A stretch of 64,000 bases of DNA from 62-47 sp051954235. GTDB taxonomy: Bacteria > Pseudomonadota > Alphaproteobacteria > Rhizobiales > Xanthobacteraceae. The notes beneath the pieces are model-generated. The model had not been told where the DNA came from. It saw only the letters and a program-made list of their open reading frames with translations, and searched no databases. Shown piece after piece: positions 51,587-60,672 of the stretch; positions within the stretch are counted from its first letter, which is position 1, and each line of letters opens with the position of its first letter. The position numbers and the translations under genes are program-made. The stretch is taken from the NCBI GenBank assembly GCA_051954235.1, contig JBQCHY010000073.1, forward strand, positions 1 to 64,000, written 5' to 3'.

Positions 51587-52078
51587 GGCGGTCACCAGGG
51601 GCATGGGTTGTGACGCCATTTCCGCGCGGCCCGCTAAACAGGTGGTAAAGCTGTCCTGAGAAATCAGGTAAATAGCCGGATAAATGCTTTGAATGGCCGG
51701 CTCGCCGGTTTCACGGTCAACGACGGATGAACGCGATCGGCGGAATTCGGACGAATCGGTCAACTTGGATTAACCTTCAGGGCGCCGCGCGTCCGGAACG
51801 CCGGCAGGTGGCGCGACCAGAGGCCGCTTGCGGCGGTATCGGGGCCGACCCATATTGGCACGGCAGGTGGCCGCGCGGGCCGATCCGGCGGGCATGAGGA
51901 ACGCCGGCGGGAGGGCCGGTGCCGGAGCACGATTCCACCGAGGGTGGCCGCGCTTCCGGACTTGCAGGACGCTGGACGCAACACTTGAGACGAATAACCT
52001 ATCCGGACCATGTCGAACTTGTTTTCACACGTTGAAATTTCCACGACGCCTGCCACCGCCGAGGCCGTTGCGCCGCGT
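51587..52078. other. Divergent intergenic region, no gene recognised
   Basis: The stretch separates the Tad-like gene from clpS. Upstream in-frame codons of both neighbours occur here but their codon use is not coding-like. No strong promoter, dyad or RNA gene was recognised. Confidence 0.4.
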
Positions 52079-52417
52079 ATGGGCGATGATCAGGGCAACG
52101 GCGATCAGGGGCGGACAGGCGGGCCGAGCACGTCGGTCATCACCAAGGTGAAGCCGAAGCCCAAGCGGCCGAGCCTTTACCGCGTTCTCATCCTGAACGA
52201 CGACTACACGCCGATGGAATTCGTCGTTCATGTTCTGGAGCGATTTTTCCAGAAAGACGCGGAGGCGGCGACCAAGATCATGCTGCACGTCCATCATCAC
52301 GGCATCGGCGAATGCGGCGTCTTTACGTACGAGATCGCCGAAACCAAAGTCACGCAGGTGATGGACTTCGCGCGCAAGCATCAGCATCCGCTGCAATGCG
52401 TGATGGAGAAGAAATAG
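52079..52417 (+). CDS. clpS: Clp protease adaptor
   Basis: A 112-residue ClpS. It hands N-degron substrates to ClpAP. YRVLILNDDYTPMEFVVHVL carries the Asn-Asp pair and Met that read N-terminal residues, and HHHGIGECGVFTYEIAETK binds ClpA. The disordered N-terminal tail is usual. I chose ATG at 52079 because codons before it have low GC at third positions, unlike the rest; ATG at 52010 would add 23 residues. clpA follows 312 bases downstream. Confidence 0.94.
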   Translation: MGDDQGNGDQGRTGGPSTSVITKVKPKPKRPSLYRVLILNDDYTPMEFVVHVLERFFQKDAEAATKIMLHVHHHGIGECGVFTYEIAETKVTQVMDFARKHQHPLQCVMEKK

Positions 52418-52593
52418 CTCCGGCCGTTTTGCGGAGGCATTCCGTCCGCACCGTTCTGCCGTCATATCCGCACTTGAGCCGCGGCAGGTGAAGTGCCGCC
52501 GCGCGTTCATGATTTTCGCTACATGAACAGCCGCCATCCCGGTGTTTTCTGGCTGATGCGACAATAAGGCGAATTCCAGGGCGTCCGGCGAAT

Positions 52594-52614
52594 CGCCGGA
52601 AAGGCTTTCCGGCG
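52594..52614. repeat. Perfect 21-base palindrome between clpS and clpA
   Basis: CGCCGGAAAG and CTTTCCGGCG flank a single G. There is no T-run, so it is not a standard terminator. It lies about 115 bases before the clpA start and could be an operator or mRNA hairpin. The remaining clpS-clpA gap shows nothing else. Confidence 0.5.
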
Positions 52615-52729
52615 CGCGTTCGGGAACCGGTCTTCCGCTGGCAAGTCGCCGGCCTATATATTCTAAAATGTTGTTGTTGCCTGATCGGGCAGCGACCATC
52701 ATGATGGCCGGGGGCCATAGAGGACGCGA

Positions 52730-55141
52730 ATGCCAACTTTTTCCCAGAGCCTTGAACAGTCGCTGCATCGGGCGCTCGCGATCGCCAACGAGCGGCATCA
52801 TCAATACGCGACGCTCGAACATCTGCTGCTGTCGCTGGTGGACGATTCCGATGCGGCAGCGGTGATGCGCGCATGCAGCGTCGACCTCGACAAGCTGCGC
52901 ACCAGCCTGGTCAACTATCTCGAAACCGAATTCGAAAATCTGGTGACCGACGGCTCCGACGACGCCAAGCCGACGGCGGGCTTCCAGCGCGTGATTCAGC
53001 GCGCGGTGATTCACGTCCAGTCCTCGGGCCGGGAAGAGGTGACCGGCGCCAACGTGCTGATCGCGATCTTCGCCGAGCGCGAGAGCCATGCCGCGTACTT
53101 CCTGCAAGAGCAGGACATGACGCGCTACGACGCGGTGAACTACATCAGTCACGGCATCGCCAAGCGGCCCGGCGTCTCCGAAGCGCGGCCGGTGCGCGGC
53201 GTCGACGAAGAAGCCGAGACGAAGAACGGCGACGACGCCAAGAAGAAGGGCGAAGCGCTGGAGACCTATTGCGTCAATCTCAACAAGAAGGCGCGCGACG
53301 GCAAGATCGATCCGGTGATCGGCCGCAATGCCGAGATCAACCGCGCGATCCAGGTGCTGTGCCGGCGGCAGAAGAACAACCCGTTGTTCGTCGGCGAAGC
53401 CGGCGTCGGCAAGACGGCCATCGCGGAAGGACTTGCGAAGCGCATCGTCGACAGCGAGGTGCCGGAGGTGCTGAGCGCCGCCACCGTATTCTCGCTCGAC
53501 ATGGGTACGCTGCTCGCCGGCACGCGCTATCGCGGCGACTTCGAGGAACGTCTCAAGCAAGTCTTGAAGGAACTGGAAGCGCATCCGAACGCGATCCTGT
53601 TCATCGACGAGATCCACACTGTGATCGGTGCGGGTGCGACGTCGGGCGGCGCGATGGATGCGTCGAATCTGCTCAAACCGGCGCTGGCTTCGGGCACCAT
53701 CCGCTGCATGGGTTCGACGACCTACAAGGAGTATCGCCAGCACTTCGAGAAGGACCGCGCTTTGGTGCGTCGGTTCCAGAAGATCGACGTCAACGAGCCG
53801 ACCGTCGAGGATGCCATCGCGATCCTCAAGGGGCTGAAGCCGTACTTCGAGGACTATCACAAGCTGAAGTACACCAACGACGCCATCGAGGCGGCGGTGC
53901 AACTGTCCTCACGCTACATCCATGACCGCAAGCTGCCGGACAAGGCGATCGACGTGATCGACGAGTCGGGCGCGGCCCAGATGCTGGTGTCGGAGAACAA
54001 GCGCAAGAAGACCATCGGCATCAAGGAAATCGAGACCACGATCGCGACCATGGCGCGGATTCCGCCCAAGAGCGTGTCGAAGGACGATGCCGAGGTGCTC
54101 AAGCATCTCGAGCAAACGCTCAAGCGCGTGGTGTTCGGTCAGGACAAGGCCATCGAGGCACTGTCGGCATCGATCAAGCTGGCGCGTGCGGGCCTGCGCG
54201 AACCGGAGAAGCCGATCGGCTCCTACCTGTTCTCGGGACCGACTGGCGTCGGCAAGACCGAGGTGGCGAAGCAACTCGCGGCCTCGCTGGGCGTCGAACT
54301 GATCCGCTTCGACATGTCGGAATACATGGAGCGCCACACCGTCTCGCGGCTGATCGGCGCGCCTCCAGGCTATGTCGGCTTCGATCAGGGCGGCTTGCTC
54401 ACCGATGGTGTCGATCAGCATCCGCACTGCGTGGTGCTGCTCGACGAAATCGAGAAGGCGCATCCCGATCTCTACAACGTGCTGTTGCAGATCATGGATC
54501 ACGGCAAGCTGACCGACCACAACGGCAAGCAGGTCAACTTCCGCAACGTCATCCTGATCATGACGACGAATGCCGGCGCCGCGGATCTGGCGCGGCAGGC
54601 GTTCGGCTTCACTCGCAACAAGCGGGAAGGTGACGATCAGGAGGCGATCAACCGGCAGTTCGCGCCCGAGTTCCGCAATCGGCTCGATGCGGTCGTGTCG
54701 TTCGCCCACCTCAACGCCGAGGTCATCGGCATGGTGGTGGAGAAGTTCGTGCTGCAACTCGAAGCGCAGCTCGCGGACCGCGACGTTACCATCGAGCTGT
54801 CGGAGCCGGCCAAAGCTTGGCTGGTTGAGCACGGCTACGACGAGCAGATGGGCGCGCGCCCGATGGGCCGCATGATCCAGGAGCACATCAAGAAGCCGCT
54901 TGCGGATCAGGTGCTGTTCGGCGCGCTCAAGGGCGGCGGTCACGTTCGCGTCGTGCTGGAGAAGGACGAGGCGGGTGCCGACAAGATCGGCTTCGAGTAT
55001 CTCGACGGCCCGGTGACGCCGAAGCCGGAGAAACTGCCCGGCGCGCGCAAGAAAGCCCCGCCGCGCAAGCCCCGCCCTGGTGGTTCCGGCGGCGGAGGCT
55101 CCAAGGGCTCGCCCTCGAAAGGGCCGCTGGTCAAGGCCTGA
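52730..55141 (+). CDS. clpA: ATP-dependent Clp protease ATP-binding subunit
   Basis: An 803-residue AAA+ unfoldase. The N domain (1-145) has two ClpN repeats. The first ATPase has Walker A GEAGVGKT (222-229) and ILFIDEIHT. The second has GPTGVGKT (503-510), LIRFDMSEYMERHTVSRLIG and VVLLDEIEKAH. It unfolds substrates for ClpP, guided by ClpS. There is no middle domain, separating it from ClpB/ClpC. The C-terminus ends in a Lys/Pro/Gly/Ser-rich tail of about 40 residues, longer than in E. coli. A good terminator follows. Confidence 0.96.
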   Translation: MPTFSQSLEQSLHRALAIANERHHQYATLEHLLLSLVDDSDAAAVMRACSVDLDKLRTSLVNYLETEFENLVTDGSDDAKPTAGFQRVIQRAVIHVQSSGREEVTGANVLIAIFAERESHAAYFLQEQDMTRYDAVNYISHGIAKRPGVSEARPVRGVDEEAETKNGDDAKKKGEALETYCVNLNKKARDGKIDPVIGRNAEINRAIQVLCRRQKNNPLFVGEAGVGKTAIAEGLAKRIVDSEVPEVLSAATVFSLDMGTLLAGTRYRGDFEERLKQVLKELEAHPNAILFIDEIHTVIGAGATSGGAMDASNLLKPALASGTIRCMGSTTYKEYRQHFEKDRALVRRFQKIDVNEPTVEDAIAILKGLKPYFEDYHKLKYTNDAIEAAVQLSSRYIHDRKLPDKAIDVIDESGAAQMLVSENKRKKTIGIKEIETTIATMARIPPKSVSKDDAEVLKHLEQTLKRVVFGQDKAIEALSASIKLARAGLREPEKPIGSYLFSGPTGVGKTEVAKQLAASLGVELIRFDMSEYMERHTVSRLIGAPPGYVGFDQGGLLTDGVDQHPHCVVLLDEIEKAHPDLYNVLLQIMDHGKLTDHNGKQVNFRNVILIMTTNAGAADLARQAFGFTRNKREGDDQEAINRQFAPEFRNRLDAVVSFAHLNAEVIGMVVEKFVLQLEAQLADRDVTIELSEPAKAWLVEHGYDEQMGARPMGRMIQEHIKKPLADQVLFGALKGGGHVRVVLEKDEAGADKIGFEYLDGPVTPKPEKLPGARKKAPPRKPRPGGSGGGGSKGSPSKGPLVKA

Positions 55142-55161
55142 GCGACGGATACGAAACAACA

Positions 55162-55193
55162 AAAAGGGCGGCGGAGTTTTCCGTCGCCCTTTT
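55162..55193 (+). terminator. Rho-independent terminator after clpA
   Basis: AAAAGGGCGGCGGA pairs with TCCGTCGCCCTTTT (one G-T pair) around a 4-base loop, with TTTT in the 3' arm. It ends the clpA transcript. Confidence 0.88.
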
Positions 55194-55251
55194 CGTCATT
55201 TGAAGTCCAACCAAGACGAGACTTCGTAGATCCACCACCACGCTCTCCACT

Positions 55252-55341
55252 CGTCATGGCCGGGCATGTCCCGGCCATCCACGTCTTTCTCGCGACCACG
55301 TTGTTAGGACGTGGATGGCCGGAATAAATCCGGCCATGACG
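55252..55341 (+). repeat. Dispersed palindromic repeat, family A, copy 4
   Basis: CGTCATGGCCGGGCATGTCC opens and CCGGCCATGACG closes the element, with CCATCCACGTCTT and AGGACGTGGATGG as inner arms. It lies between the clpA terminator and the end of the MFS exporter gene. Confidence 0.88.
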
Positions 55342-55363
55342 AATTCACGAATGCGAACTGATC

Positions 55364-56791
55364 TCAAGCCGGCTTCTGCACCATTGAATCGGCGCGGGTG
55401 AAGACAAGCGCGATCACGACGCCGCTGAGTTCAGCAATGGCGCCGCCGAGGAACGCCCGATGCAATCCATTCAGCATCGCTTGCGTGCCGCCGGCCTGCG
55501 CATAGCTCGCATAGATCGCGCCGAGCAGGGCGATGCCCATGGTCGCACCCGTCATCCGCGCGGTGTTGACCAGGCCGGATCCGGTGCCGGAGCGGGCGGC
55601 GGGCACGGCCGCAACGGCGACCGCATTGACCGGCCCGGTGTTGAGACCGAGGCCGATGCCGATGACGATCAACGCAAGCTGCACCAGCGCCATGGGCGTC
55701 GTTGCCGAGATTTGCGTCAGCGCCAGCAATCCTGCTCCCATGAAACCCATGCCGCCCATCAGCATCGCCCGTGCGCCGAAGCGATGCATAAGCGCGCCGG
55801 ATGTTTGCGACACCACCACGAAGGCGAGGGAGATCGGCAGCAGTTCCAGCCCGGCGATGAACGCCGACGCGCCGGTGAGCGACTGGAAGTACAGCGGCAT
55901 CAGGAACAGCATTGAATACATCCCGAAGGTCATCAATCCGGCGATGGCGAGTGCGGCGCTGAACGGCGCATTCCTGAAGATATCCAGCGGCACCATGGCG
56001 CCGGGGCGGCCGTATTCGACACGCACGAAGGCGATAGCCGCGCCGATAGCGGCGAGGGCCATGCCGATAATCAGCGGCGAGATCCAGCCGCGATGCTGGC
56101 CTTCGATGGCGATGAACGACAGTGCGCCGAGCCCGATCACCGCGAGGATTTGCGCAGCGGGATCGAGTTGCCTGCCATGCGGGTGTTTGCTTTCGCCGAC
56201 ATAGAGATAACTCAGCAGCAACGTCACAAGTCCGATCGGCACCGATAGCACGAAGACACTGCGCCAGCCGACGTGATCGACCAGTAGGCCGCCGATGGTA
56301 GGGCCGATCGCCATCGCAACGCCGTTGCAGCTTGCCCACAAGCCCAGTGCGCGCCCGCGCGCGGCCGCATCCGGAAACGTGATGCTGACGATGGCGAGCG
56401 AGGAGGTCACCTCAAGCGCCGCGCCGAGTCCGGTGACGGCGCGTCCGGCGATCAGCGTGGCGCCGTCCGGTGCCAGCGCGCAGACCAGGGAGCCGATCAC
56501 GATCAGCGCGATGCCACAGGCGAACACCCGCAGCCGTCCGTAGAGATCGCCGAGCGCGCCGCCGGTGAGAAGGAAGGTCGCGTAGACCAGATTGTAGGAA
56601 TCCAGCACCCACTGCATCTCGCTGATGCTGGCGTTGAGGTCGGAGCCGATGTGCTTCAGACCGAGAAACACCACCGAGGAATCGAGTTGCGCCAGGAATA
56701 CGCCGAAGCACATCGTCAGCAGCACCGCATTGGCGCGGCGAGTGTCGGCGTCGGAGCGCAATGGCACGGCATGATGGGTTGAGATCGTCAT
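55364..56791 (-). CDS. MFS exporter, DHA2 (EmrB/QacA) type
   Basis: A 475-residue transporter with about 14 hydrophobic helices. It has LAQLDSSVVFLGLKHIGSDL (the DHA2 opening with the helix 1 acidic residue), GALGDLYGRLRV (motif A), AGRAVTGLGAALEV and AMAIGPTIGGLLVDHVGWR (motif C). Such proton-driven pumps export lipophilic compounds. AAAGG precedes the ATG. It is divergent from an ArsR-like regulator gene across 170 bases, which probably controls it. Confidence 0.92.
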   Translation of the reverse strand: MTISTHHAVPLRSDADTRRANAVLLTMCFGVFLAQLDSSVVFLGLKHIGSDLNASISEMQWVLDSYNLVYATFLLTGGALGDLYGRLRVFACGIALIVIGSLVCALAPDGATLIAGRAVTGLGAALEVTSSLAIVSITFPDAAARGRALGLWASCNGVAMAIGPTIGGLLVDHVGWRSVFVLSVPIGLVTLLLSYLYVGESKHPHGRQLDPAAQILAVIGLGALSFIAIEGQHRGWISPLIIGMALAAIGAAIAFVRVEYGRPGAMVPLDIFRNAPFSAALAIAGLMTFGMYSMLFLMPLYFQSLTGASAFIAGLELLPISLAFVVVSQTSGALMHRFGARAMLMGGMGFMGAGLLALTQISATTPMALVQLALIVIGIGLGLNTGPVNAVAVAAVPAARSGTGSGLVNTARMTGATMGIALLGAIYASYAQAGGTQAMLNGLHRAFLGGAIAELSGVVIALVFTRADSMVQKPA

Positions 56792-56961
56792 TCGACGGCC
56801 TTTCGCTGATATCGATCGCGTGGGAGGGCGGAACTGGGAACGCACGTGTGCTGACCATGTCCGCAGACGATGAGTTAACGCCCGAACGTCGGCGCGGTGC
56901 TTCGGGCGGGACCGAAGCGTCAGCAATTGCGCGCGGCGGGTTTCGGCCTAAACTCCGCCAC

Positions 56962-57639
56962 ATGACAGTTCCGCAGATGGCCGAGATCGCAGCGCTGGTG
57001 GGCGATCCGGCGCGAGCCACCATCCTCAGCACCCTGTTCGACGGCCGCGCGCTGACCGCGACCGAACTGAGCTATGCTGCGAATGTGACGCCGCAAACCG
57101 CGAGCGGCCATCTCGCCAAGATGACACAAGCGGGGCTGCTCACCGTGCTCAAGCAGGGGCGGCATCGTTACTTCCGGCTGGCGACGCCGCTGGTTGCGCA
57201 GATGCTGGAGAGCATCATGGCGGTCGCTGCCAGCGCGCCGCCGCGTTATCGGCCGCGCACCGCGCAGGAAGACAGGCTGCGCCTCGCGCGCACCTGCTAC
57301 GATCATTTCGCCGGCATCCTCGGCGTCTCGATTGCCGACGCGCTGTGCGAGCGCAAGCACGTCATCCTCTCGGACGACGGCGGCGAGGTAACGAAAGCCG
57401 GTCAGACGTTCCTGAACGACTTCGGCGTCACGCTTGCGACACAGACGCGCCGCCCGATCTGCCGTCATTGTCTCGACTGGACCGAACGGCGCTTTCATTT
57501 GTCCGGCGTGGTCGGCGCGGCGATCGCGACGCGTTGCTTCGATCTCGGCTGGGTGCGGCGCGAGCGTAACCCGCGCGCCTTGCAGATCACCCCGAAGGGA
57601 CGCGAAGGTTTTCGCCGCAGTTTCGGGTTTTCGATCTAA
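56962..57639 (+). CDS. ArsR-like winged-helix regulator
   Basis: A 225-residue regulator. The winged HTH occupies residues 1-90 (VGDPARATILSTLFDGRALTATEL, then VTPQTASGHLAKMTQAGLLTVLKQGRHRYF). The C-terminal part has ARTCYDHFAGILGVSIADAL and RPICRHCLDWTERRFHLSG with paired cysteines, a layout known from ArsR-type repressors of efflux genes. Being divergent from the MFS exporter, it likely represses that gene until a ligand binds. It overlaps the next gene's stop by four bases, tail to tail. Confidence 0.88.
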   Translation: MTVPQMAEIAALVGDPARATILSTLFDGRALTATELSYAANVTPQTASGHLAKMTQAGLLTVLKQGRHRYFRLATPLVAQMLESIMAVAASAPPRYRPRTAQEDRLRLARTCYDHFAGILGVSIADALCERKHVILSDDGGEVTKAGQTFLNDFGVTLATQTRRPICRHCLDWTERRFHLSGVVGAAIATRCFDLGWVRRERNPRALQITPKGREGFRRSFGFSI

Positions 57640-58571
57640 TCGACGCCGTTGCGCACGTTGCGTGCGGCATCTTTCTGCGCGTCGAAGTCGCGGCGGCGGC
57701 GCGCAAGTTCTTCGGCGCTCATGGTCTCGATGTTGTTGTAGTCGCGCTTCCAGGACGGATCGTGGCGCCAGCGCAGCGGCGATTGCATCGTCGTTTGTGG
57801 ACCGGGCGCGGATTCCAGTAACCGCAGCGCCAGTTCCAGCGTGCGCGCCTGTGAATCCTTGTCGTGCGGCTTGCCGGCGGAATTGCCGAGCGGAAAGTCG
57901 CTGAACAGGAAGCGTGGCACGGCGGCGAACTCGACGATGTCCTTGGCGCAACCCATCACTACGGTGGGAATGCCGTTGGTTTCGAGATGCCGCGCCACCA
58001 GGCTGACGGTCTGGTGGCACACCGGGCAGTTCGGCACCAGCACCGCGGCATCGACGCCGTCGGCCTTACAGCGCGCCAGAATATCCGGCGCGTCGGTGTC
58101 GATGGTGACGCGGTGGCTGCGATTGGTCGGCGCGCCGAAGAAGCGCGGCGCGACGTCGCCGATGCGTCCGCCCGCCGACGCCTTGATCAGTTGTGGTAGC
58201 GGAAACCAGGTGCCGCTGTCCTCGGCGCTGGTATGAATGCGATCATAAGCAATGTGCGAGATGCGCAGGTCGTGATGCTGCGAAGTATCGCCATCATAAA
58301 CGGCGTAGAATTTCGCGCCGCCGTTGTAGGCCGCGCCGGGGCCTTGATCGCCCTTCGCCGGATCGTAGGGTGCGGCCGTGGTGATGATGGTGACGCGCGA
58401 TTGTGCCAGTGGCTTGCGCAGCGGCTGGAACGGCGCGCTGGTATAATGCGCCCAGCGATAAGGCGTCGTGTAGCCGATCGCCGCGTAGTAGGCACGGGTG
58501 CGCGCCATGTATTGGATCGGCTGATCGTCATCCGGCGCGAAGGCGAGGCCATTGTCGTCAGAGCTGGTCAT
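57636..58571 (-). CDS. GrdB/PrdB-like reductase-family protein, cysteine form
   Basis: A 311-residue protein resembling the selenoprotein B subunit of glycine/betaine/D-proline reductases. It has PLAQSRVTIITTAAPYDPAKG, HDLRISHIAYDRIHTSAEDSG, VLVPNCPVCHQTVSLVARHL and GIPTVVMGCAKDIVEFA. Anaerobes carry selenocysteine near the motif that reads CPVC here. No partner reductase subunits or selenium genes are nearby, so the clostridial reaction is unlikely. Distant relatives occur widely in aerobic proteobacteria with no known role. Confidence 0.75.
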   Translation of the reverse strand: MTSSDDNGLAFAPDDDQPIQYMARTRAYYAAIGYTTPYRWAHYTSAPFQPLRKPLAQSRVTIITTAAPYDPAKGDQGPGAAYNGGAKFYAVYDGDTSQHHDLRISHIAYDRIHTSAEDSGTWFPLPQLIKASAGGRIGDVAPRFFGAPTNRSHRVTIDTDAPDILARCKADGVDAAVLVPNCPVCHQTVSLVARHLETNGIPTVVMGCAKDIVEFAAVPRFLFSDFPLGNSAGKPHDKDSQARTLELALRLLESAPGPQTTMQSPLRWRHDPSWKRDYNNIETMSAEELARRRRDFDAQKDAARNVRNGVD

Positions 58572-58693
58572 CCGCGTCTCCCACGCTCGCGCCGCATTTT
58601 CCGGCTACGCGCTTTTGACGATAGCTAGCGGTTGAGGAGTAAGTGTCAAGCGGTGCCATCGAAGCGGTGTCATGCAGGCGAGGGAAGGCTGCA

Positions 58694-59617
58694 ATGCGGA
58701 CGCGGGTAACCAGCGTAATGTGGAGCCTGCTCGTCGTTGCGGCGTTGACGGTGTGTACCGCGACCGCTCGCGCCGAGGATTCGGCAAACAAGCCGGTAGC
58801 GCAAACTGACACTCGCGAAGCGATCTGCCTGATGATCGAATCCGCCGCGAAAGATGCCGGCCTGCCGCTGGATTTTTTCTCCCGCGTGATCTGGCAGGAA
58901 AGCCGCTTCCAGCCGGATGCGGTCGGGCCGGTGACGCGCGGCGGCGACCGCGCACAGGGCATCGCGCAATTCATGCCGGGCACGGCGAGCGAGCGGCGGC
59001 TGCTCGATCCGTTCGATCCGGTGCAGGCATTGCCGAAATCGGCGGAGTTCTTACGCGAATTGCGCGATCAGTTCGGCAATCTCGGCCTTGCGGCGGCCGC
59101 TTATAATGCCGGGCCGCGCCGCGTGCGCGAATGGATCGAGGGCACGGGATCGATGCCTGCCGAGACGCGCAACTATGTCGTCGCAATCACCGGCGTCTCG
59201 GTCGACGACTGGAAGAATGCGAACGCGGCGAAACAGCCGCAGCCCCAGCAGGCGTCGGTCACCAGTTGCCGCGAGTTGATGGCGTTGTTGCAACGCGCGC
59301 CTAATCCGTTCGTCGAGGGCCTGACGCAGCGCGTGAAAGTCGGCGCCGACCAGCCCTGGGGCGTGCAGCTTGCCGCCGGTTTCTCGCGCGATCGCGCGCT
59401 AGCCTCTTACGCCCGTTCCATGAAGCGGCTGACATCGGCGATCGGCGAACACGATCCGATGCTGCTGGGTTCGATCTGGCGCACGCGCGGCACGCGCACA
59501 TTCTATCAGGTGCGGATCGGTGCTGCGACGCGTAACGAGGCGAACGATCTATGTCAGCGCATTCACCGCGCCGGGCAGGCCTGCCTCGTGCTGCGTAACA
59601 AAGGCGTCAAAGGATGA
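58694..59617 (+). CDS. Lytic transglycosylase with SPOR domain
   Basis: A 307-residue periplasmic enzyme. The signal peptide ends near ARA. The SLT domain has FFSRVIWQESRFQPDAVGP with catalytic Glu69, GIAQFMPGTASERRL and NLGLAAAAYNAGPRRVREW. The C-terminal SPOR domain (about 225-307) has YQVRIGAATRNEANDLCQRI. It cleaves glycan strands to 1,6-anhydro ends and is probably drawn to septal denuded glycan, like the carboxypeptidase at 47279. ATG at 58694 fits the signal peptide. Confidence 0.92.
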   Translation: MRTRVTSVMWSLLVVAALTVCTATARAEDSANKPVAQTDTREAICLMIESAAKDAGLPLDFFSRVIWQESRFQPDAVGPVTRGGDRAQGIAQFMPGTASERRLLDPFDPVQALPKSAEFLRELRDQFGNLGLAAAAYNAGPRRVREWIEGTGSMPAETRNYVVAITGVSVDDWKNANAAKQPQPQQASVTSCRELMALLQRAPNPFVEGLTQRVKVGADQPWGVQLAAGFSRDRALASYARSMKRLTSAIGEHDPMLLGSIWRTRGTRTFYQVRIGAATRNEANDLCQRIHRAGQACLVLRNKGVKG

Positions 59618-59692
59618 TTGCGCGGGCCTTGACGGGTGGCCGTTTCAGCGGCCTATTCCACCGGATATATCGCTCAGATGAAGGGCCGTGAC

Positions 59693-60187
59693 ATGGTGCG
59701 GGAAAGCGAAATTCGCGCGGGTGAGGTGGTGGTCGAAGCGCCGCCGCCGAGCGATGCCGGCCTTGTCTTCATCGGCCGCATTCATACGCCGTGGACCTCG
59801 CGCCTGATGACGCCGCGTCAGGGCCGCGTCGACGGGCCGGTCTGCCGCATCGAGATTTTTGAGCCGTGGGTGCCGGCGCTGCGCGGCATCGAGCAGTATG
59901 AACGCCTCGAGGTGTTGTATTGGCTGCATCTGTCGCGGCGCGATCTGGTGCTGCAAAGCCCGAAGAGTGACCGCGCGGTGCGTGGCACGTTCTCGCTGCG
60001 CACGCCGGTGCGACCGAATCCGATCGGCACCTCGATGGTCAAGCTGGTCGGCGTCGAGGGCGCGAACGTGATGGTGCAAGGTCTCGATTGCCTCGACGGC
60101 ACGCCGCTGGTCGATCTGAAACCGGATCGGTGTCAGTTCACCCCGCTGGCGCCGCCGCAGCCGGGCGACTTCGAGGTGAAGGAATAG
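59693..60187 (+). CDS. tRNA (N6-threonylcarbamoyladenosine37-N6)-methyltransferase, TrmO/TsaA family
   Basis: A 164-residue TrmO-type SAM enzyme that methylates t6A37 in certain threonine tRNAs. It has FIGRIHTPWTSRLMTPRQGR, YERLEVLYWLHLSRRD, RGTFSLRTPVRPNPIGTSMV and DCLDGTPLVDLKPD. These are the conserved TsaA/TrmO blocks. AAGGG lies 7 bases before the ATG at 59693; an earlier ATG at 59678 is possible. It ends 8 bases from the convergent HIT gene. Confidence 0.9.
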   Translation: MVRESEIRAGEVVVEAPPPSDAGLVFIGRIHTPWTSRLMTPRQGRVDGPVCRIEIFEPWVPALRGIEQYERLEVLYWLHLSRRDLVLQSPKSDRAVRGTFSLRTPVRPNPIGTSMVKLVGVEGANVMVQGLDCLDGTPLVDLKPDRCQFTPLAPPQPGDFEVKE

Positions 60188-60195
60188 AACGTGGA

Positions 60196-60624
60196 TCACG
60201 CTCCTTTCAGCGCGGCGGCCAGTTTCGCAGCCTGCTCAGCGAGCACCGACATGTCGGCCTTGACAGTGGCCGGCGGCAACAGTGCCACGCCGTCGAAGCG
60301 CGGGATCACGTGCATGTGCAGATGATAGACTTCCTGACCGCTGGCCGGCTCGCTGAACTGCACGATCATCATGCCGTCGGCGTTGAAGACCGGCATCGCG
60401 GCACGGGCGATCAGGCGCGTGGCGCGGGCGACATGGACGAAATCCTCCTCGGTAATGTCGAGCAGGTTGCGGGCGGGCGCCTTGGGGATCACCAGCGTGT
60501 GGCCCGGCGCGCGTGGCATGATGTCGAGGAACGCCAGCACGTGGTCGTTCTCATAGACCTTGAAGCAGGGAATCTCGCTGCGCAGGATTTTCGCGAAGAT
60601 ATTGTTGGTGTCGTAGGTGGCCAT
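60196..60624 (-). CDS. HIT family hydrolase
   Basis: A 142-residue HINT-branch protein. It has NIFAKILRSEIPCFKVYEND, VLAFLDIMPRAPGHTLVIP and the active motif HLHMHVIP (His101, His103, His105; His103 likely forms the nucleotidyl intermediate). Members hydrolyse AMP-linked substrates. It is followed by the acetyltransferase gene at 60673, which points the same way. Substrate unknown. Confidence 0.92.
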   Translation of the reverse strand: MATYDTNNIFAKILRSEIPCFKVYENDHVLAFLDIMPRAPGHTLVIPKAPARNLLDITEEDFVHVARATRLIARAAMPVFNADGMMIVQFSEPASGQEVYHLHMHVIPRFDGVALLPPATVKADMSVLAEQAAKLAAALKGA

Positions 60625-60672
60625 GGTCGCTCCCAAAATCGCGCGCCACTTTCTCCGCCCGGCGAGGCGTGG

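Noticed and set aside
52025..53902. A 625-codon minus-strand frame opposite clpS and clpA
   Set aside because: It crosses two conserved genes and has shadow-type composition.
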